From: Harmothoe impar
Taxonomy: Eukaryota; Annelida; Polychaeta; Phyllodocida; Polynoidae
Assembly: GCA_947462335.1 (NCBI GenBank)
Contig: OX381721.1
Location: forward strand, 37,040,488-37,104,487
Length of the DNA: 64,000 nt
Direction: 5' to 3'
The notes beneath the pieces are model-generated. The model did not search any database. It worked only from the letters and a program-made list of their open reading frames with translations, and was not told the origin of the DNA. Both the position numbers and the translations under genes were made by a program. Within the stretch, counting starts at the first letter, position 1; every line of letters begins with the position of its first letter. Shown here piece by piece: positions 1 through 10,404 of this stretch.

Positions 1-111
1 CTTGTACTCTTGTACTCTTGTACTCTTGTACTCTTGTACTCTTGTACTCTTGTACTCTTGTACTCTTGTACTCTTGTGCTCTTGTACTCTTGTACTCTTG
101 TACTCTTGTAC
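1..111. repeat. 10-bp tandem repeat (CTTGTACTCT)n
   Basis: About eleven near-perfect copies of CTTGTACTCT; one unit has GTGCT. It runs off the left edge, so its full length is unknown. It ends next to the outer part of the inverted repeat at 164-484 and may be an amplified terminus of that element. Short reading frames through it (YSCTLVLL repeats) are artefacts of the repeat. Confidence 0.95.
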
Positions 112-163
112 AAAGAGATTACAGCCCTGCATGTCATGTCATTCGTGTTACTAACATGTTCAA

Positions 164-484
164 CAGCGTCCATACTCTCGTTCCCAAATCCTTCCGAAAG
201 AAGGCTCTGGGGACAGCCAAATGACCTTGAACTTTGAATTTTGCTGGGTCTGGGCAACCCCTGCTGGTAGGCTGGAACCAGTGAACAGGAACAGGAAATG
301 GAACCAGAATGTATGATGGTAGTTTTAGGTAGTTTTACCATCAGCCTTTCTGCTTCGATTTCCTGTTCCTGTTCGCTGGTTCCAAGCTACCAGCAGGGGT
401 TGCCCAGACCCAGCAAAATCCCAACATTTGGCAGTTACCAGAGCCTTCCTTCGGAAGGATTTGGGAACGAGTGTACAGCGTCCA
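164..484. repeat. Long inverted repeat (MITE-like), copy 1
   Basis: The left arm (about 164-303) is the reverse complement of the right arm (about 357-484), with a spacer of about 50 bp. Shared blocks include CCAGCAGGGGTTGCCCAGAC and CTTCCGAAAGAAGG / CCTTCCTTCGGAAGG. A related right arm lies at 25591-25770, so this is a dispersed element. The same short peptide (SYQQGLPRPSKIP) is open in both copies, but no known domain is visible and coding is unlikely. Confidence 0.8.
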
Positions 485-1233
485 ACGTTCTGACATTAGG
501 CTGACACCGGATATTTCCCCTAACCCCCCCCCCACCCACCCACCCACTCCCCTCCACGCACACTCACATCCACCGTAGGGCAAACAAACATGCATGAACT
601 GCACTTTTTTATTACGATCATTATATTCATTCCGTTGTACTCCAACAAGAGCTACTCGCGTTGAATTACACTCGGTTCCATTTCAGCATCATGTAGTGAG
701 CTATTGTTGCTATTCAAAGCAGTTTGGGAAATTGATTTGAAATCTCTTCAGTGTCAACACAGTAAGTGCAGTAGATAGTGTTAGGATTTTACTCCCACTG
801 TGAGTTCCACAAAACATGAACAGGTCTTAAAAGGTTGTGCACATAAAATAGTCCCCCTCTACCCGACATCAGATTGCTCTCAGGCAAAAACAGGTCAGAG
901 GCTGTAATGGAAAGGTAAATTTGATTCTGTATTATCCTGAAAGTAATATAGTTGCTACAATGATCTATCTGCACTCTGGTCAATAAACTTGACCCTGTTT
1001 GTCACAGATGTAGCCCCCGAGGACATCTGAAGGCAAGTGGCTCGGGACTATTCCGATAATTTTGATATGTCCATTAACATATTTGGCATGCCTTTTTATG
1101 TACATATCTTAAATCATTGTTATGCAATAGAGGTATGAACTCATATCATATGAACATGATCTGAAAAGTAGATGGTACAGGTTGCATGATTTGCTCCAGT
1201 TTTTCACCTGGGTAACAGACATTTTGAATATGA
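485..1233. other. Unannotated interval
   Basis: Non-coding sequence with a C-rich tract near 519-550. I see no gene or repeat that I can name. Confidence 0.5.
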
Positions 1234-1515
1234 AGTAGAATAGAGAGATGCAACAAGCATTTATTGTATTATGCTTTCTCCTTAAGTGAAAATGTTCTGT
1301 ATGTGCATAGGAGGAATCTTCCTACTCGTAGAAACCAAGGCAAACGGCTATTGGTTCCTCATTCATCAAAACCCATTGTACTTAGAACTTCACTGTATAG
1401 AGGCATTATGCGTTGGAATGATTTAAAGCCGAAATATACTGTCATTGATACCCTTTGGAAGTTTAAAGTAGCCATAGAAAAGGACTATCCACAATGCTTC
1501 ATGAATGTACCATAA
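1234..1515 (+). pseudogene. C-terminal remnant of a non-LTR retrotransposon reverse-transcriptase ORF
   Basis: An open stretch of about 90 codons ending in TAA. The order SLYRGIMRWNDLKPKYT, then TLWKFKVAIEKDY matches the last part of CR1/L2/Jockey-type ORF2 proteins. In those, after the polymerase domain, a basic patch (here RRNLPTRRNQGKRLL) is followed by R.S..Y.G...WN.LP and then F+..L. It lacks the polymerase core with the catalytic aspartates and starts after a stop at 1231-1233, so it is a 5'-truncated dead copy. The following 60 bp contain repeated ATCTC/TCATC units, which fits the short tandem tail of such elements. The family call is from motif memory; clade is not resolved. Confidence 0.55.
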
Positions 1516-1575
1516 GTTATCTCATCACGACATAATTTATCTTATCATTTCATCTCATCTCATCATTAATTAAAA
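1516..1575 (+). repeat. ATCTC-type simple tail after the RT remnant
   Basis: An imperfect run of TCATC/ATCTC units directly 3' of the RT stop codon. It may be the 3' tail of the retrotransposon. Confidence 0.4.
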
Positions 1576-1854
1576 TGAATAACTGTGTAAGCAGCAATTT
1601 ATTTTTGAATCATATTACAAGAGGCAAATGTACACAAGGAGGACGACATAGCTATTTATTTCATGGTAAATACGGCACTCCCATTCACTTAACCAAGGAA
1701 GGCCGTATTTAACACCCCCCGTGCAATAACCCCGACCCGTATTTCACGGCCTATCAAATCATCAAAACTGTTGATTTAACCACTATAATGTAGCTTTTTC
1801 ATGGCAGTTAAGTGGAAGTTTGACAAATAGTGTTAAGAAGGACATGAAATAAAC

Positions 1855-1953
1855 ACAAAGGAGCACTCGTAGAGTTCCCCACTGAGGGTTATTTCACTCA
1901 GCTTCGCCTCGTGAAATAACCCTCAGTGAGGAACTCTACTCGTGCACCTTTGT
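1855..1953. repeat. Near-perfect 43-bp-arm hairpin
   Basis: Left arm 1855-1897, loop 1898-1910 (TCAGCTTCGCCTC), right arm 1911-1953. The arms share GAGTTCC and CTGAGGGTTATTTCAC with only a few mismatches. Its size and shape fit a fold-back MITE. Confidence 0.85.
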
Positions 1954-2494
1954 CTATATATATAATAAGACCGTCATAACATTGTTGTATAGGTAGGGGT
2001 GCTGGCGGCAGAAGGGCAATGCGCCCAAGCTAGTTTTCATCCGTAAGGATGATTCCTAGTAGATCCAATAAATCCACGTAAAAAAAAACCCAGCTAGTTA
2101 CTAGATTTATAAGGTTTGATTTATGAGCCATTTGATGTTGTATTCTCCTAAAAGCTTCGAAGTTATACAATAATTTGCACAACATATCATTCTACCGCGT
2201 CTAAAATGGGCTCACCTACATTATTATATGGGTGAAAGATATGAATGCATACTGAAGTCTCTAACAAATATGGAATGGTTTTAGTTTTGTATTCCTGTTT
2301 ATTCCTATACTAATGATTTATATAGCCTTCAGGACTGTATTTCACCTCAGTTTGTGCTGTCAATATCAATATATCATACACTACAGCTCATACTGTAGCT
2401 TGTAGGCTGGACTTATATTGAGCCACCTTGTGTGTGGTGGTTTAGTTTGGAGGCAAATTCCTGGTGACTTCATCCTGTGCACCAGTACAAGTAA
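1954..2494. other. Unannotated interval
   Basis: AT-rich non-coding sequence. No gene or recognisable element. Confidence 0.5.
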
Positions 2495-2770
2495 CTAGGG
2501 CCAAAAAAGTGTTTCGGGTTACCCAACCCTAGACATTGTTATCCAATTCTGTAAAACATCTACATTTATAGTGATTTTTGGGCTGTTTCAGAGTCAATTT
2601 GATAATCAACAAGTTGACACTGTTGTTGGCAAGTGAGTGCTAAAGTTTGCAAGTCAAATTTTGGCTACTCTTCAGATCAAAGTCTTAAAAAGGATATTTA
2701 AACAAAAGAATCCGACCTACCCTACCTAGATTTCCAGACTATGTAACCTGAAACACACATTCTTGCTCTA
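2495..2770. mobile_element. Family G MITE, copy 1
   Basis: The left end CTAGGGCCAAAAAAGTGTTT is the inverted match of the right end (GTAACCTGAAACACAC ... GCTCTAG). The inner ATCCGACCTACC motif recurs in the other copies, at 26773 and 61277. Confidence 0.7.
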
Positions 2771-2973
2771 GTGTCTATTTCATAAGCTCCACATAGTATC
2801 ATATTATTATATCTGTGTAATAATGATGTCTGGTAATGGAACTGACAACATTTGGACCTTCAACCTGTTTGCTTCTTTCATCTGTTTGTTGACGATGTGG
2901 TCAATTTGACTTTATATGGGGTTTACTTAGGAGTTATGAGAGTTACGAGATGTTTCTAATTTTCTCAGGTTTA

Positions 2974-3151
2974 ATGCAGATGCCCTTAGCTCAGGTTGAA
3001 TGCTGATGCCCTTAGCTCAGGTTGAATTCTGATGCCCTTAGCTCAGGTTGAATGCAGATGCCCTTAGCTCAGGATGAATGCTGATGCCCTTAGCTCAGGT
3101 TTAATGCAGATGCCCTTAGCTCAGGTTGAATTCTGATGCCCTTAGCTCAGG
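2974..3151. repeat. 26-bp minisatellite
   Basis: Seven head-to-tail units of 26 bp with the core GATGCCCTTAGCTCAGGTTG. Units alternate between TGCA, TGCT and TTCT at the start. The period is not a multiple of three. Confidence 0.95.
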
Positions 3152-3211
3152 CTTCTAGACTCAGTCACCTTAAAACAACCACTGATGATGTAGGTTAGGT
3201 GACAGAGGCAA

Positions 3212-3381
3212 TACACTCTAAGAACGGTGTGTTGCGGGAACATACATAAGTAGTTACACAGACTGTTCGCATCACACTTTTGACAAAGAGTGTAGTGTGT
3301 TACACCAAAATGTGTTGTAAAAGTGACTGCAGAAACACGTGTCCATAAGTGCGTAATCGTAACGCACTGTTCTTAGAGGGT
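3212..3381. mobile_element. Short TIR element
   Basis: It begins ACACTCTAAGAACGGTG and ends CACTGTTCTTAGAGGGT, giving terminal inverted repeats of about 16 bp around 140 bp of internal sequence with further GTGT/ACAC inverted pieces. Confidence 0.6.
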
Positions 3382-3503
3382 ACTACTGTGAGGGGCTATA
3401 GTAGAAGCCCCAGGCCCGACTGGTGGGGTGTGAGATATAACAGTATCGTGTAGCAAAGGAAACCAATATCTGACTCCTTAAAGAGACCTCCCTACAAATC
3501 CAA

Positions 3504-3764
3504 TGGCTGTGTCTGAAAAGATCGTCTTTGACTGGGTGCCATGTTTGATGAAAATATAAATGGGCGACTACTAATTACACGTTTGAAGTGGTATAACATC
3601 TATTTACCTGTTAGGCCACTTGTATCTTAATCTGCTCTAAATAAATAGTTTTCTGTCAAGCCAGTCAAAGATGGCACCCAGTCAAAGATGGCACCTGGTC
3701 AGAGATTGCACCCGGTCAAAGATGGCACCAGGCATTGGCCCAATCTCATAAGACACACTGTAGC
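3504..3764. mobile_element. Family B MITE, copy 1 (diverged)
   Basis: The left part GGCTGTGTCTGAAAAGATCG is followed by TGACTGGGTGCCAT. The right part carries three tandem GTCA..GATGGCACC units and then ATTGGCCCAATCTCATAAGA. The GACTGGGTGCC/GGCACCCAGTC sub-repeats inside the TIRs mark this family. Confidence 0.75.
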
Positions 3765-4441
3765 CCCCTACACCGCCTAAGATATACATTTGTACTATCA
3801 ATTATAAAACATGACAGAAGCGGTACCTATGTTTGTGCTAATTTATTTAGTTTCATAGAAATGAACAGGCAGAAAAATGCTGTGGAAATCTCCCAAAAAT
3901 GCAAAAATGTAACAATTCTGAAGTTTTGAGAGATACCAGATCTTATGAAAAATGACCGATCCCAGATGCTTGGTCTTTAAGCCCCATACAAGGATTTAAA
4001 AGCACACTAAATAGAGATATGCAAACACCAAAGTACAGAAATAATACCCCAAAATAATATAGATTTGTAATGATCTAGCCATTAAACGGTCTAATGGAAT
4101 GCTAACCTAACCGAAAATGGCCATTTCCATCCGCTCGCTCCTTAGCCCAATACAAGTTTACTAAAGGAGAAAAGTCCTGATCGGGTAGCGCCACCAGAAG
4201 AAGACCCCTATCCCCTCAGCCCTCAGTATGTCCAGAATGAATTGGATCCTGATACCTGGGATCCAGCCCTCAAAGCAGGCTGAAAATTAGGTTTACATTT
4301 AGATGGGGTGCAGGGTAGATAGGGCTGCTCATTGGTAGAGGCGGTGTGCTAGGGGGTGGACGGGGTGAGGAGGTCAGGGAATGTGTGTGGGTCTATTCAC
4401 ACCACAGGGCCGCACTGCTGGAGTGTGTTATGGTCCGCCTA
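3765..4441. other. Unannotated interval
   Basis: Non-coding. The only open stretch is a small reading frame (3735-3929) that overlaps the end of the family B element, with no recognisable domain. Confidence 0.5.
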
Positions 4442-4567
4442 ACGATATCATCAAAAACCTTTACAAAATTGCCGATCGTTATGACAATATCGTCCAAAAT
4501 GTTTACTAAATTGGTGATCATGATAACGATATTGTCAAAAACTTTTACAAAATTGGCGATCATAATG
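4442..4567. repeat. Three copies of a 42-bp repeat
   Basis: Units start near 4442, 4484 and 4526 with the core TTTACAAAATTG(C/G)CGATC. The period is a multiple of three and the sequence stays open on both strands: + strand 14-residue repeats of the TISSKTFTKL type within an ORF at 4346-4666, minus strand repeats of the NFVKVFDDIV type. No known family is recognised. Confidence 0.75.
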
Positions 4568-4691
4568 CTTACTATGAAAGCAATCGTTTTTAAAGAATTC
4601 TCTAGTATAGATATGCCATCTAGTGAGAAATACACTTATGATGAATACCAAAAGGGATCATCATAATAGCATTTCAAAAGGATTAAGAAAG

Positions 4692-4954
4692 AAAGAAAAA
4701 GTAAACTTGTCTCCAGACTCGTTGAAGTGACTGTCATAAAATAAACGAGTCAAAAGTTGTCTAACTTATCAGGTCACCATCCCACAAATAGAATCTGGAG
4801 CAGGCAAATGTCAGGTTTTGGGCTGGCACATGCCAAGTGGGTCTTCTATCCCCAGCTAGAAGACCCGCTTCCTTGTCATTTAGACGAGTTTTTGACTCGT
4901 TTATTTTATGACCGTCACTTGGAAGAGTCTTGAGACAAGTTTACCTTTTGAGTG
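4692..4954 (+). mobile_element. Family Q long-TIR element, copy 1
   Basis: Terminal inverted repeats of about 58 bp: AAGTAAACTTGTCTCCAGAC through AAATAAACGAGTCAAAA on the left, mirrored on the right. The centre contains TGGCACATGCCAAGTGGGTC and AGAAGACCC. A second copy, in opposite orientation, is at 62793-63044. It has no coding capacity, so it is non-autonomous. It ends exactly where the 50-bp minisatellite starts. Confidence 0.85.
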
Positions 4955-6770
4955 TAGTTGTGGAAGCAGTCTGCTACCACCAAGACCTTCATCTAGTTGT
5001 AGTTGAACAAGGTACCAGCAGGACTCCACCCAGTTGTTGGACTAGGTACTGACAGGACCCTTACCTAGTTGTGGCAGGTTTAGGTATCACCAGGACCCTC
5101 ACCTAGTAGTGGCAGGAGTATACATGTACAGAGCTAGATACAACCAGGACTCTTACCTAGTTGCACTAGGACTAGATACCACCAGGACCTCTACCTGGTT
5201 GTGGCAGAACTAGGTAGCACCAGGACCCTTACCTAGTGATGGCAGTGGTATATACAGGACTAGGTACCACCAGGACCGTTATCTAGTTGTGGCAGGGATA
5301 TATACAGGACTAGGTAGCACCAGGACCCTTACCTAGTTGTGGAAGGGGTATATATACAGGATTAGATAGCACCAGGACCCTTACCTAGTGGTGGCAGGGA
5401 TACATACAGGACTAGGTAGCACCAAGACCCTCACCTAGTTGTGGCAGGAGTCTGTACAGGACTAGGTACCACCAGGACCCTCACCTAGTAGTGGCAGGGG
5501 TATATACAGGACTAGGTACCACCAGGACCCTCACCTAGTAGTGGCAGGGGTATATACAGGACTAGGTACCACCAGGACCCTCACCTAGTAGAGGCAGGAG
5601 TCTGTACAGGACTAGGTAGCACCAGGACCCTCACCTAGTGATGGCAGGGGTATATATACAAGACTAGGTACCACCAGGACCCCTACCTGGTTGTGGCAGA
5701 ACTAGGTAGCACCAGGACCCTTACCTAGTGATGGCAAGGGTATATACAGGACTAGGTACCACCAGGACCCTTACCTAGTTGTGGCAGGGGTATATACAGG
5801 ACTAGGTGGCACCAGGACCCTCACCTAGTTGTTGCAGGGGTATGTACAGAACAAGATACCACCAGGACCCCCACCTAGTTGGGGAAGGGATATATACAGG
5901 ACTAGGTACCACCAGGACCCCCACCTAGTTGGGGAAGGGATATATACAGGACTAGGTACCACCAGGACACCCACCTGGTTGTGGCAGGGGTTTGTACAGG
6001 ACTAGGTACCACCAGGACCCCCACCTAGTTGGGGAAGGGATATATACAGGACTAGGTACCACCAGGACCCTCACCTAGTTGTGGCAGGAGTCTGTACAAG
6101 ACTAGGTACCACCAGGACCCTCACCTAGTTGTGACAGGGGTATATACAGGACTAGGTACCACCAGGACCCTCACCTAGTAGCGGCAGGAGTCTGTACAGA
6201 ACTAGATACCACCAGGACCCCCACCTAGTTGGGGAAGGGATATATACAAGACTAGGTACCACCAGGACCCTCACCTAGTTGTGGCAGGAGTCTGTACAAG
6301 ACTAGGTACCACCAGGACCCTCACCTAGTTGTGGCAGGGGTATATACAGGACTAGGTAGCACCAGGACCCTTACCTAGTTGTGGCAGGGGTATGTACAGG
6401 ACTAGGTAGCACCAGGACCCTTACCTAGTGATGGCAGGGGTATATACAAAACTAGGTAGCACCAGGACCCTCACCTAGCTGTGGCAGGGGTGTGTACAGA
6501 ACTAGATACCACCAGGACCCTCACCTAGTCGGGGAAGGGATATATACAGGACTAGGTACCACTAGGACACCCACCTGGTTGTGGCAGGAGTCTGTACAGA
6601 ACTAGATACCACCAGGACCCCCACCTAGTTGGGGAAGGGATATATACAGGACTAGGTACCACCAGGACCCTCACCTAGTTGTGGCTGTGGTATGTACAGG
6701 ACTAGGTAGCACAAGGACCCTTACCTAGTTGCGGCAGGGATATTTACAGGACTAGGTAGCACCAGGACCC
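4955..6770. repeat. Large 50-bp minisatellite, about 36 units
   Basis: Unit pattern: ACTAGGTACCACCAGGACCC, then TCACCTAGT(T/A)GTGGCAGG, then GGTATATACAGG. The exact 50-bp period is clearest from 5461 onward. Variant units (GTCTGTACAGG; TTGGGGAAGGGATATATACA) recur in interspersed order, which suggests unequal exchange with several unit types. The first units are diverged. The period is not a multiple of three, so it does not encode a protein repeat. Confidence 0.97.
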
Positions 6771-7003
6771 ATCCCTCCTTGCACACCAGGGTCAGACAGG
6801 ACTAGTTCCATGCATGGGGGATGAGGAGTCTTGTCTGTCTGTGTGTCCACCGGAAGATGCTGTGCCGATCGATACCATGGTAACCAAGAGGGGAATACGT
6901 AAGCGGGTCCTCAACGCATGGAGGGGAGAGTGAGGGGGCTGATAGCTTAGAGGAGGGAGGGGGTGTTTAGGGGTAGTGTAGGAGACACTGGTTTGGGACA
7001 TGA

Positions 7004-7301
7004 AGGCTGTGTCTCACGAACTTGGGCCAATGTCAACGTCTCTGACTGGGTGCCATCTCTGACCGGCCTGAATAAAAACGGGTTATTTAGGGCAGATGAT
7101 GATGAAAATGGGCAACTAATTACAACTTTAAAGAGCTATAACATCCATTAATCTTTTCAGCCAAATTCTATCTACATCTGCCCTAAATAAACCGTTTCCA
7201 TTTAGGCTGATCAGAGAAAGCACCCGGTCAGAGATGGCACCTGGTCAGAGATGGCATTTGGTCAGAAACGTTTGCATTGGCCCAAGCTCGTGAGACACAG
7301 A
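7004..7301. mobile_element. Family B MITE, copy 2
   Basis: The best-preserved copy. Left end GGCTGTGTCTCACGAACTTG followed by GGCCAATG; right end CATTGGCCCAAGCTCGTGAG followed by ACACAG. Inside each TIR are tandem GTCTCTGACTGGGTGCCATC-type units of about 19 bp. No coding capacity. Confidence 0.85.
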
Positions 7302-7954
7302 GGTGCATGGTTTAATTTTTCATTTCTATTTTTCATTTGGAATCTGACTAACTAACTATTGCCTAGATTCTGACAAGGAGCCTAATTAATGAATCTTTGG
7401 GAATTTGAGAATATTTTGTTTCCTAGCAAAAGCGCAGGACTTACAATAAGCTCCAATGACCGTCAAATTCAAAATGGTGATGCCATGGAAGAAAACAAAC
7501 ACTGCAGAAGTTTTCACCTTGTTGGATAGTAGCAATGATATTTAATGTACCTCCCCTCTCCCCCATCTACACTCAAACCTCTATGAAAACCCACTTGGTA
7601 TTGGATGCCAGCAGTTAATTTGTCAACCGTTGTACAACCTCATCCATTTGTTTATACCATCTATATGTGCTTAGCTTAGTAACAGACTAAGATCCAATAG
7701 CCACCTCAGCAGCAAAACCGGGTGGAGCCAAAAGGTAATCTAAAATTGTTAAAGCTTATGTTAAACTATAAGTATCTACCTGACTGGATGGATATTACCC
7801 CCACAATAATTACCGGGACAACCTTCATGTATCACTTGTTGTATGTGATGATCAGTTAATAAAAAAAAATAAAAAAAAGCGTAGGCCTAAAAATTCTACT
7901 GACGCATGCAGTTCAGAGCATGGACCTGCTTGTGCAGAACGGACCATCTTAAAT
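7302..7954. other. Unannotated interval
   Basis: Non-coding; an A-rich tract lies at about 7860-7878. Nothing else recognised. Confidence 0.5.
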
Positions 7955-8057
7955 CGTGAATCCACTGAGGCAAAGTCCGTCGGATCGGTGCACCTTACAG
8001 TGTTAAACCTATGGATGAATCTCGTCCGATCCGACGGATTTACCTCAGTGGATTCAT
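7955..8057. repeat. Hairpin element with 32-bp arms
   Basis: The left arm 7955-7987 (GTGAATCCACTGAGGCAAAG, then TCCGTCGGATCGG) pairs with the right arm 8026-8057, with about 2-3 mismatches and a 38-bp loop. It is a likely fold-back MITE. Confidence 0.8.
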
Positions 8058-8382
8058 CCCTTTAGCCTCATTGGCGTGCAGCTCTGTCTATATATGCATT
8101 TCAGGCCTTACTTGGCATTCACTTATTTTCGTGGAAAGGGAGATGCCATGAACGGCTTCAGTCCACTTCACCATGGCTTCAAGTTTGATAAGAGTCAGAA
8201 ATATTAAGAACGTGGGATGGGCACATAAAGTTAATGATACACCAGATCTGTTGAATGCAATGGACTTATTTATCTTGGGTTAAAATCCTAGATGAGAAAC
8301 ATTCAATATTCGTCACGATAGGCAGTATTCAGCTGCTGCAGATTAGATTAGCCGATACTACTACTATACCATTAGCCATATA
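8058..8382. other. Unannotated interval
   Basis: No gene or repeat recognised. Confidence 0.45.
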
Positions 8383-8596
8383 TGGGTGGCATGACACCTT
8401 GATGCATCATGCCCATGGTCGTCATGATTCATGAATGCAGCCCTGCTGAGTAACTAACCAGTGCTGCATTCAAGCATCATGCTGACCCTGTGGGGTTTAG
8501 ACACCCCCAAAGGGTCGACATGATGTACCAATGCAGTACCGGCGAGTTACTTGACTTGGACTGTATCGGTGCATCGCGATATCTGTCCTTAAAGGC
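8383..8596 (-). mobile_element. Family A two-hairpin MITE, copy 1
   Basis: Family A in full form runs TTAA-CCCTTTAAGGACGG ... CCGTCCTTAAAGGG-TTAA. Two internal hairpins are each centred on GCGAGTAACTCGC: one of the GCACCAATGCAGC type, one of the GCATGAATGCAGCCCTGG type. This copy has both hairpins, decayed, and the ATCTGTCCTTAAAGG end. No coding capacity. Confidence 0.8.
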
Positions 8597-8697
8597 TTCG
8601 TATACTAGGTAGGGTAAGTATGTTTCGATACACTCCAAATTGACACAATGGCTTCCAACACAGGATAACCTGTTACAATAATAAACCTGACCCTTTT

Positions 8698-8785
8698 GAT
8701 GATGATGATGATTATGATGGTGGTGATGGTGATGATAATGATGATGATGATAATGATGATGATGATGATGATAATGATGATGATG
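8698..8785. repeat. (GAT)n microsatellite
   Basis: Imperfect GAT/ATG trinucleotide run. It generates poly-Met and poly-Ile reading frames that are artefacts. Confidence 0.95.
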
Positions 8786-9323
8786 TCATACCTTTGGTAT
8801 TTTATGTATGAGACTCTCTGTATCATTGAGAGCATTCTGAATACAACTTTGTTTCTTAAAATGGAAATATCCAAAGCACCTCCGACCTCTCAACACTGAG
8901 GTGACGATACATGCCCCATACTGTACGGGTTAGGGAGCGCCTACATGGGAGCCGCCTTACTGTAGCTACCTATGGGTAAGCCAGTTGGCGGGGAGCTACC
9001 ATTCTGGTAACATAAGAGCCTTGATGATTTCCATCTCTATTTGGAGAAAAACTCAATAGTGTTTTTGATAAAACAGGAAGCCGACTTAGACTCAAGTATA
9101 AGCTGATGATGGGCAAATTAGATACGCTTAAAGGAGAACTTAATAGGAGGGCATCTAATTTCACTTGAAGCTAGATGCCATTGTAACCTAGTCATTCCAT
9201 TTACATAGCACTCCTGGAAATTAAACTGCTGGAAAGTTCATTTCTGGCATCTTAAATTTGCTTGAGTACAAACATACATGCAGTGGCGCCATTTGAGTTA
9301 CAGAACAGATATGTGGCTTTTGG
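8786..9323. other. Unannotated interval
   Basis: Non-coding, no recognised element. Confidence 0.45.
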
Positions 9324-9349
9324 GTGGTATGGCCATATGTGGAGATGTG

Positions 9350-9530
9350 CCGATCACCCTCTGTCGGCTCCCTCAGACCCCCGGTCGCCTCCCTCAGGCC
9401 CCCTGGAGGCCCCGGGCCCTGGTGTAGGGATAGCCTGTACTGGGCTCGTAAGGGTACCGGCCAGTCGACCACGGATGTGTCCACGGCTGCTATTGGCTAC
9501 GCTATGACATCATCACTCGGGATTCCCTAT
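9350..9530. promoter_or_regulatory. GC-richer patch with promoter-type motifs
   Basis: A locally GC-rich stretch followed by GCTATTGGCTAC (inverted CCAAT box) and TATGACATCATC (CRE/AP-1-like) within 30 bp near 9488-9514. No transcript or adjacent coding exon is evident, so the promoter call is weak. An 89-codon ORF crosses it without a recognisable domain. Confidence 0.2.
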
Positions 9531-9770
9531 TTGAGCTATTTGGGGTTTGCAGGGCTTTCCCCAGGAGATCGCGGCGGTGGTTCTCAGACCTAGATCGTTC
9601 CGTCGCAGGGCTGTTGGAGACTAGCGTAGGGAGTGGGGTGTGGGTTGGGGCCTGCTGTAGGGAGTGGGGAGGGGGTGGTTGGGATAGGGCAGGGTAGGAG
9701 GGGGGTAAAGCCACCAGGACCACTTAGAATATTGATGTGCGCCCCGTAGGTAACCACAGACGCTCTACGG

Positions 9771-10027
9771 TTAACCCTTTGAGGACGGCATGTCGCTTAA
9801 AGATGACATTTGTATTCATGATGCACCAATGCAGCCCAGACAAATGACTATGCGGTGCTGCATTGGTGCATCATGGCAACCCATTGAAGACTGTCTCAAC
9901 CCTGCTGGTCGGCATGGTGCTTGAATGCAGCGCTTGCGATCTAGGCCTACTCACCAGGGCTGCATTCATGCATCAAGACGACTGAGGGATTGATGCATTA
10001 AGGCATTATGCCGTCCTTAAGACGTTA
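9771..10027 (+). mobile_element. Family A MITE, copy 2 (near full length)
   Basis: The left end TTAACCCTTTGAGGACGG and right end GCCGTCCTTAAGACGTTA flank both hairpins. HP1 has GCACCAATGCAGC/GCTGCATTGGTGC arms; HP2 has GCTTGAATGCAGC and the mirrored GGCTGCATTCATGCATCA arm. The right TTAA has decayed to TTAG. Confidence 0.9.
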
Positions 10028-10404
10028 GACCCACATACTCGGGTAGGGAGGATGCTACTGGTGCTGTAACCTTACAGCACCATATGTCTGATACGCGGCC
10101 CCTCCACACTGATATTCCTAGGCTCCTTATACGACCAATCTCTCAGTCACTAGTGCCTAACCTAGTTAGTCATTTTTTGGCTCCCTATACGACCGAACCT
10201 AGATTAGTTATTATTGTCAGGTTGGTCAGTACTGACCAACCCACCTTAGTCTTTTTATTTCCAGGGGGAGCCACTGAGTGGTCATCACAGGTGGCCCCAG
10301 CTAGTGGTATACAAATACAACATACCAATGATGAACCTAGGTTAGCCACTACTGACTGCCTCTTTTTTTTAATATAACTTTGCCATAATGACTAACACTC
10401 ATAT

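Noticed and set aside
4955..6770. CRISPR-like array of regular repeats
   Set aside because: Units are contiguous 50-bp repeats with no unique spacers and no cas genes. The window is eukaryotic in character.
10084..10377. 97-aa ORF
   Set aside because: Lies within family C copy 1. Other copies do not preserve it (for example, the stop-containing equivalents at 13153 and 60020).
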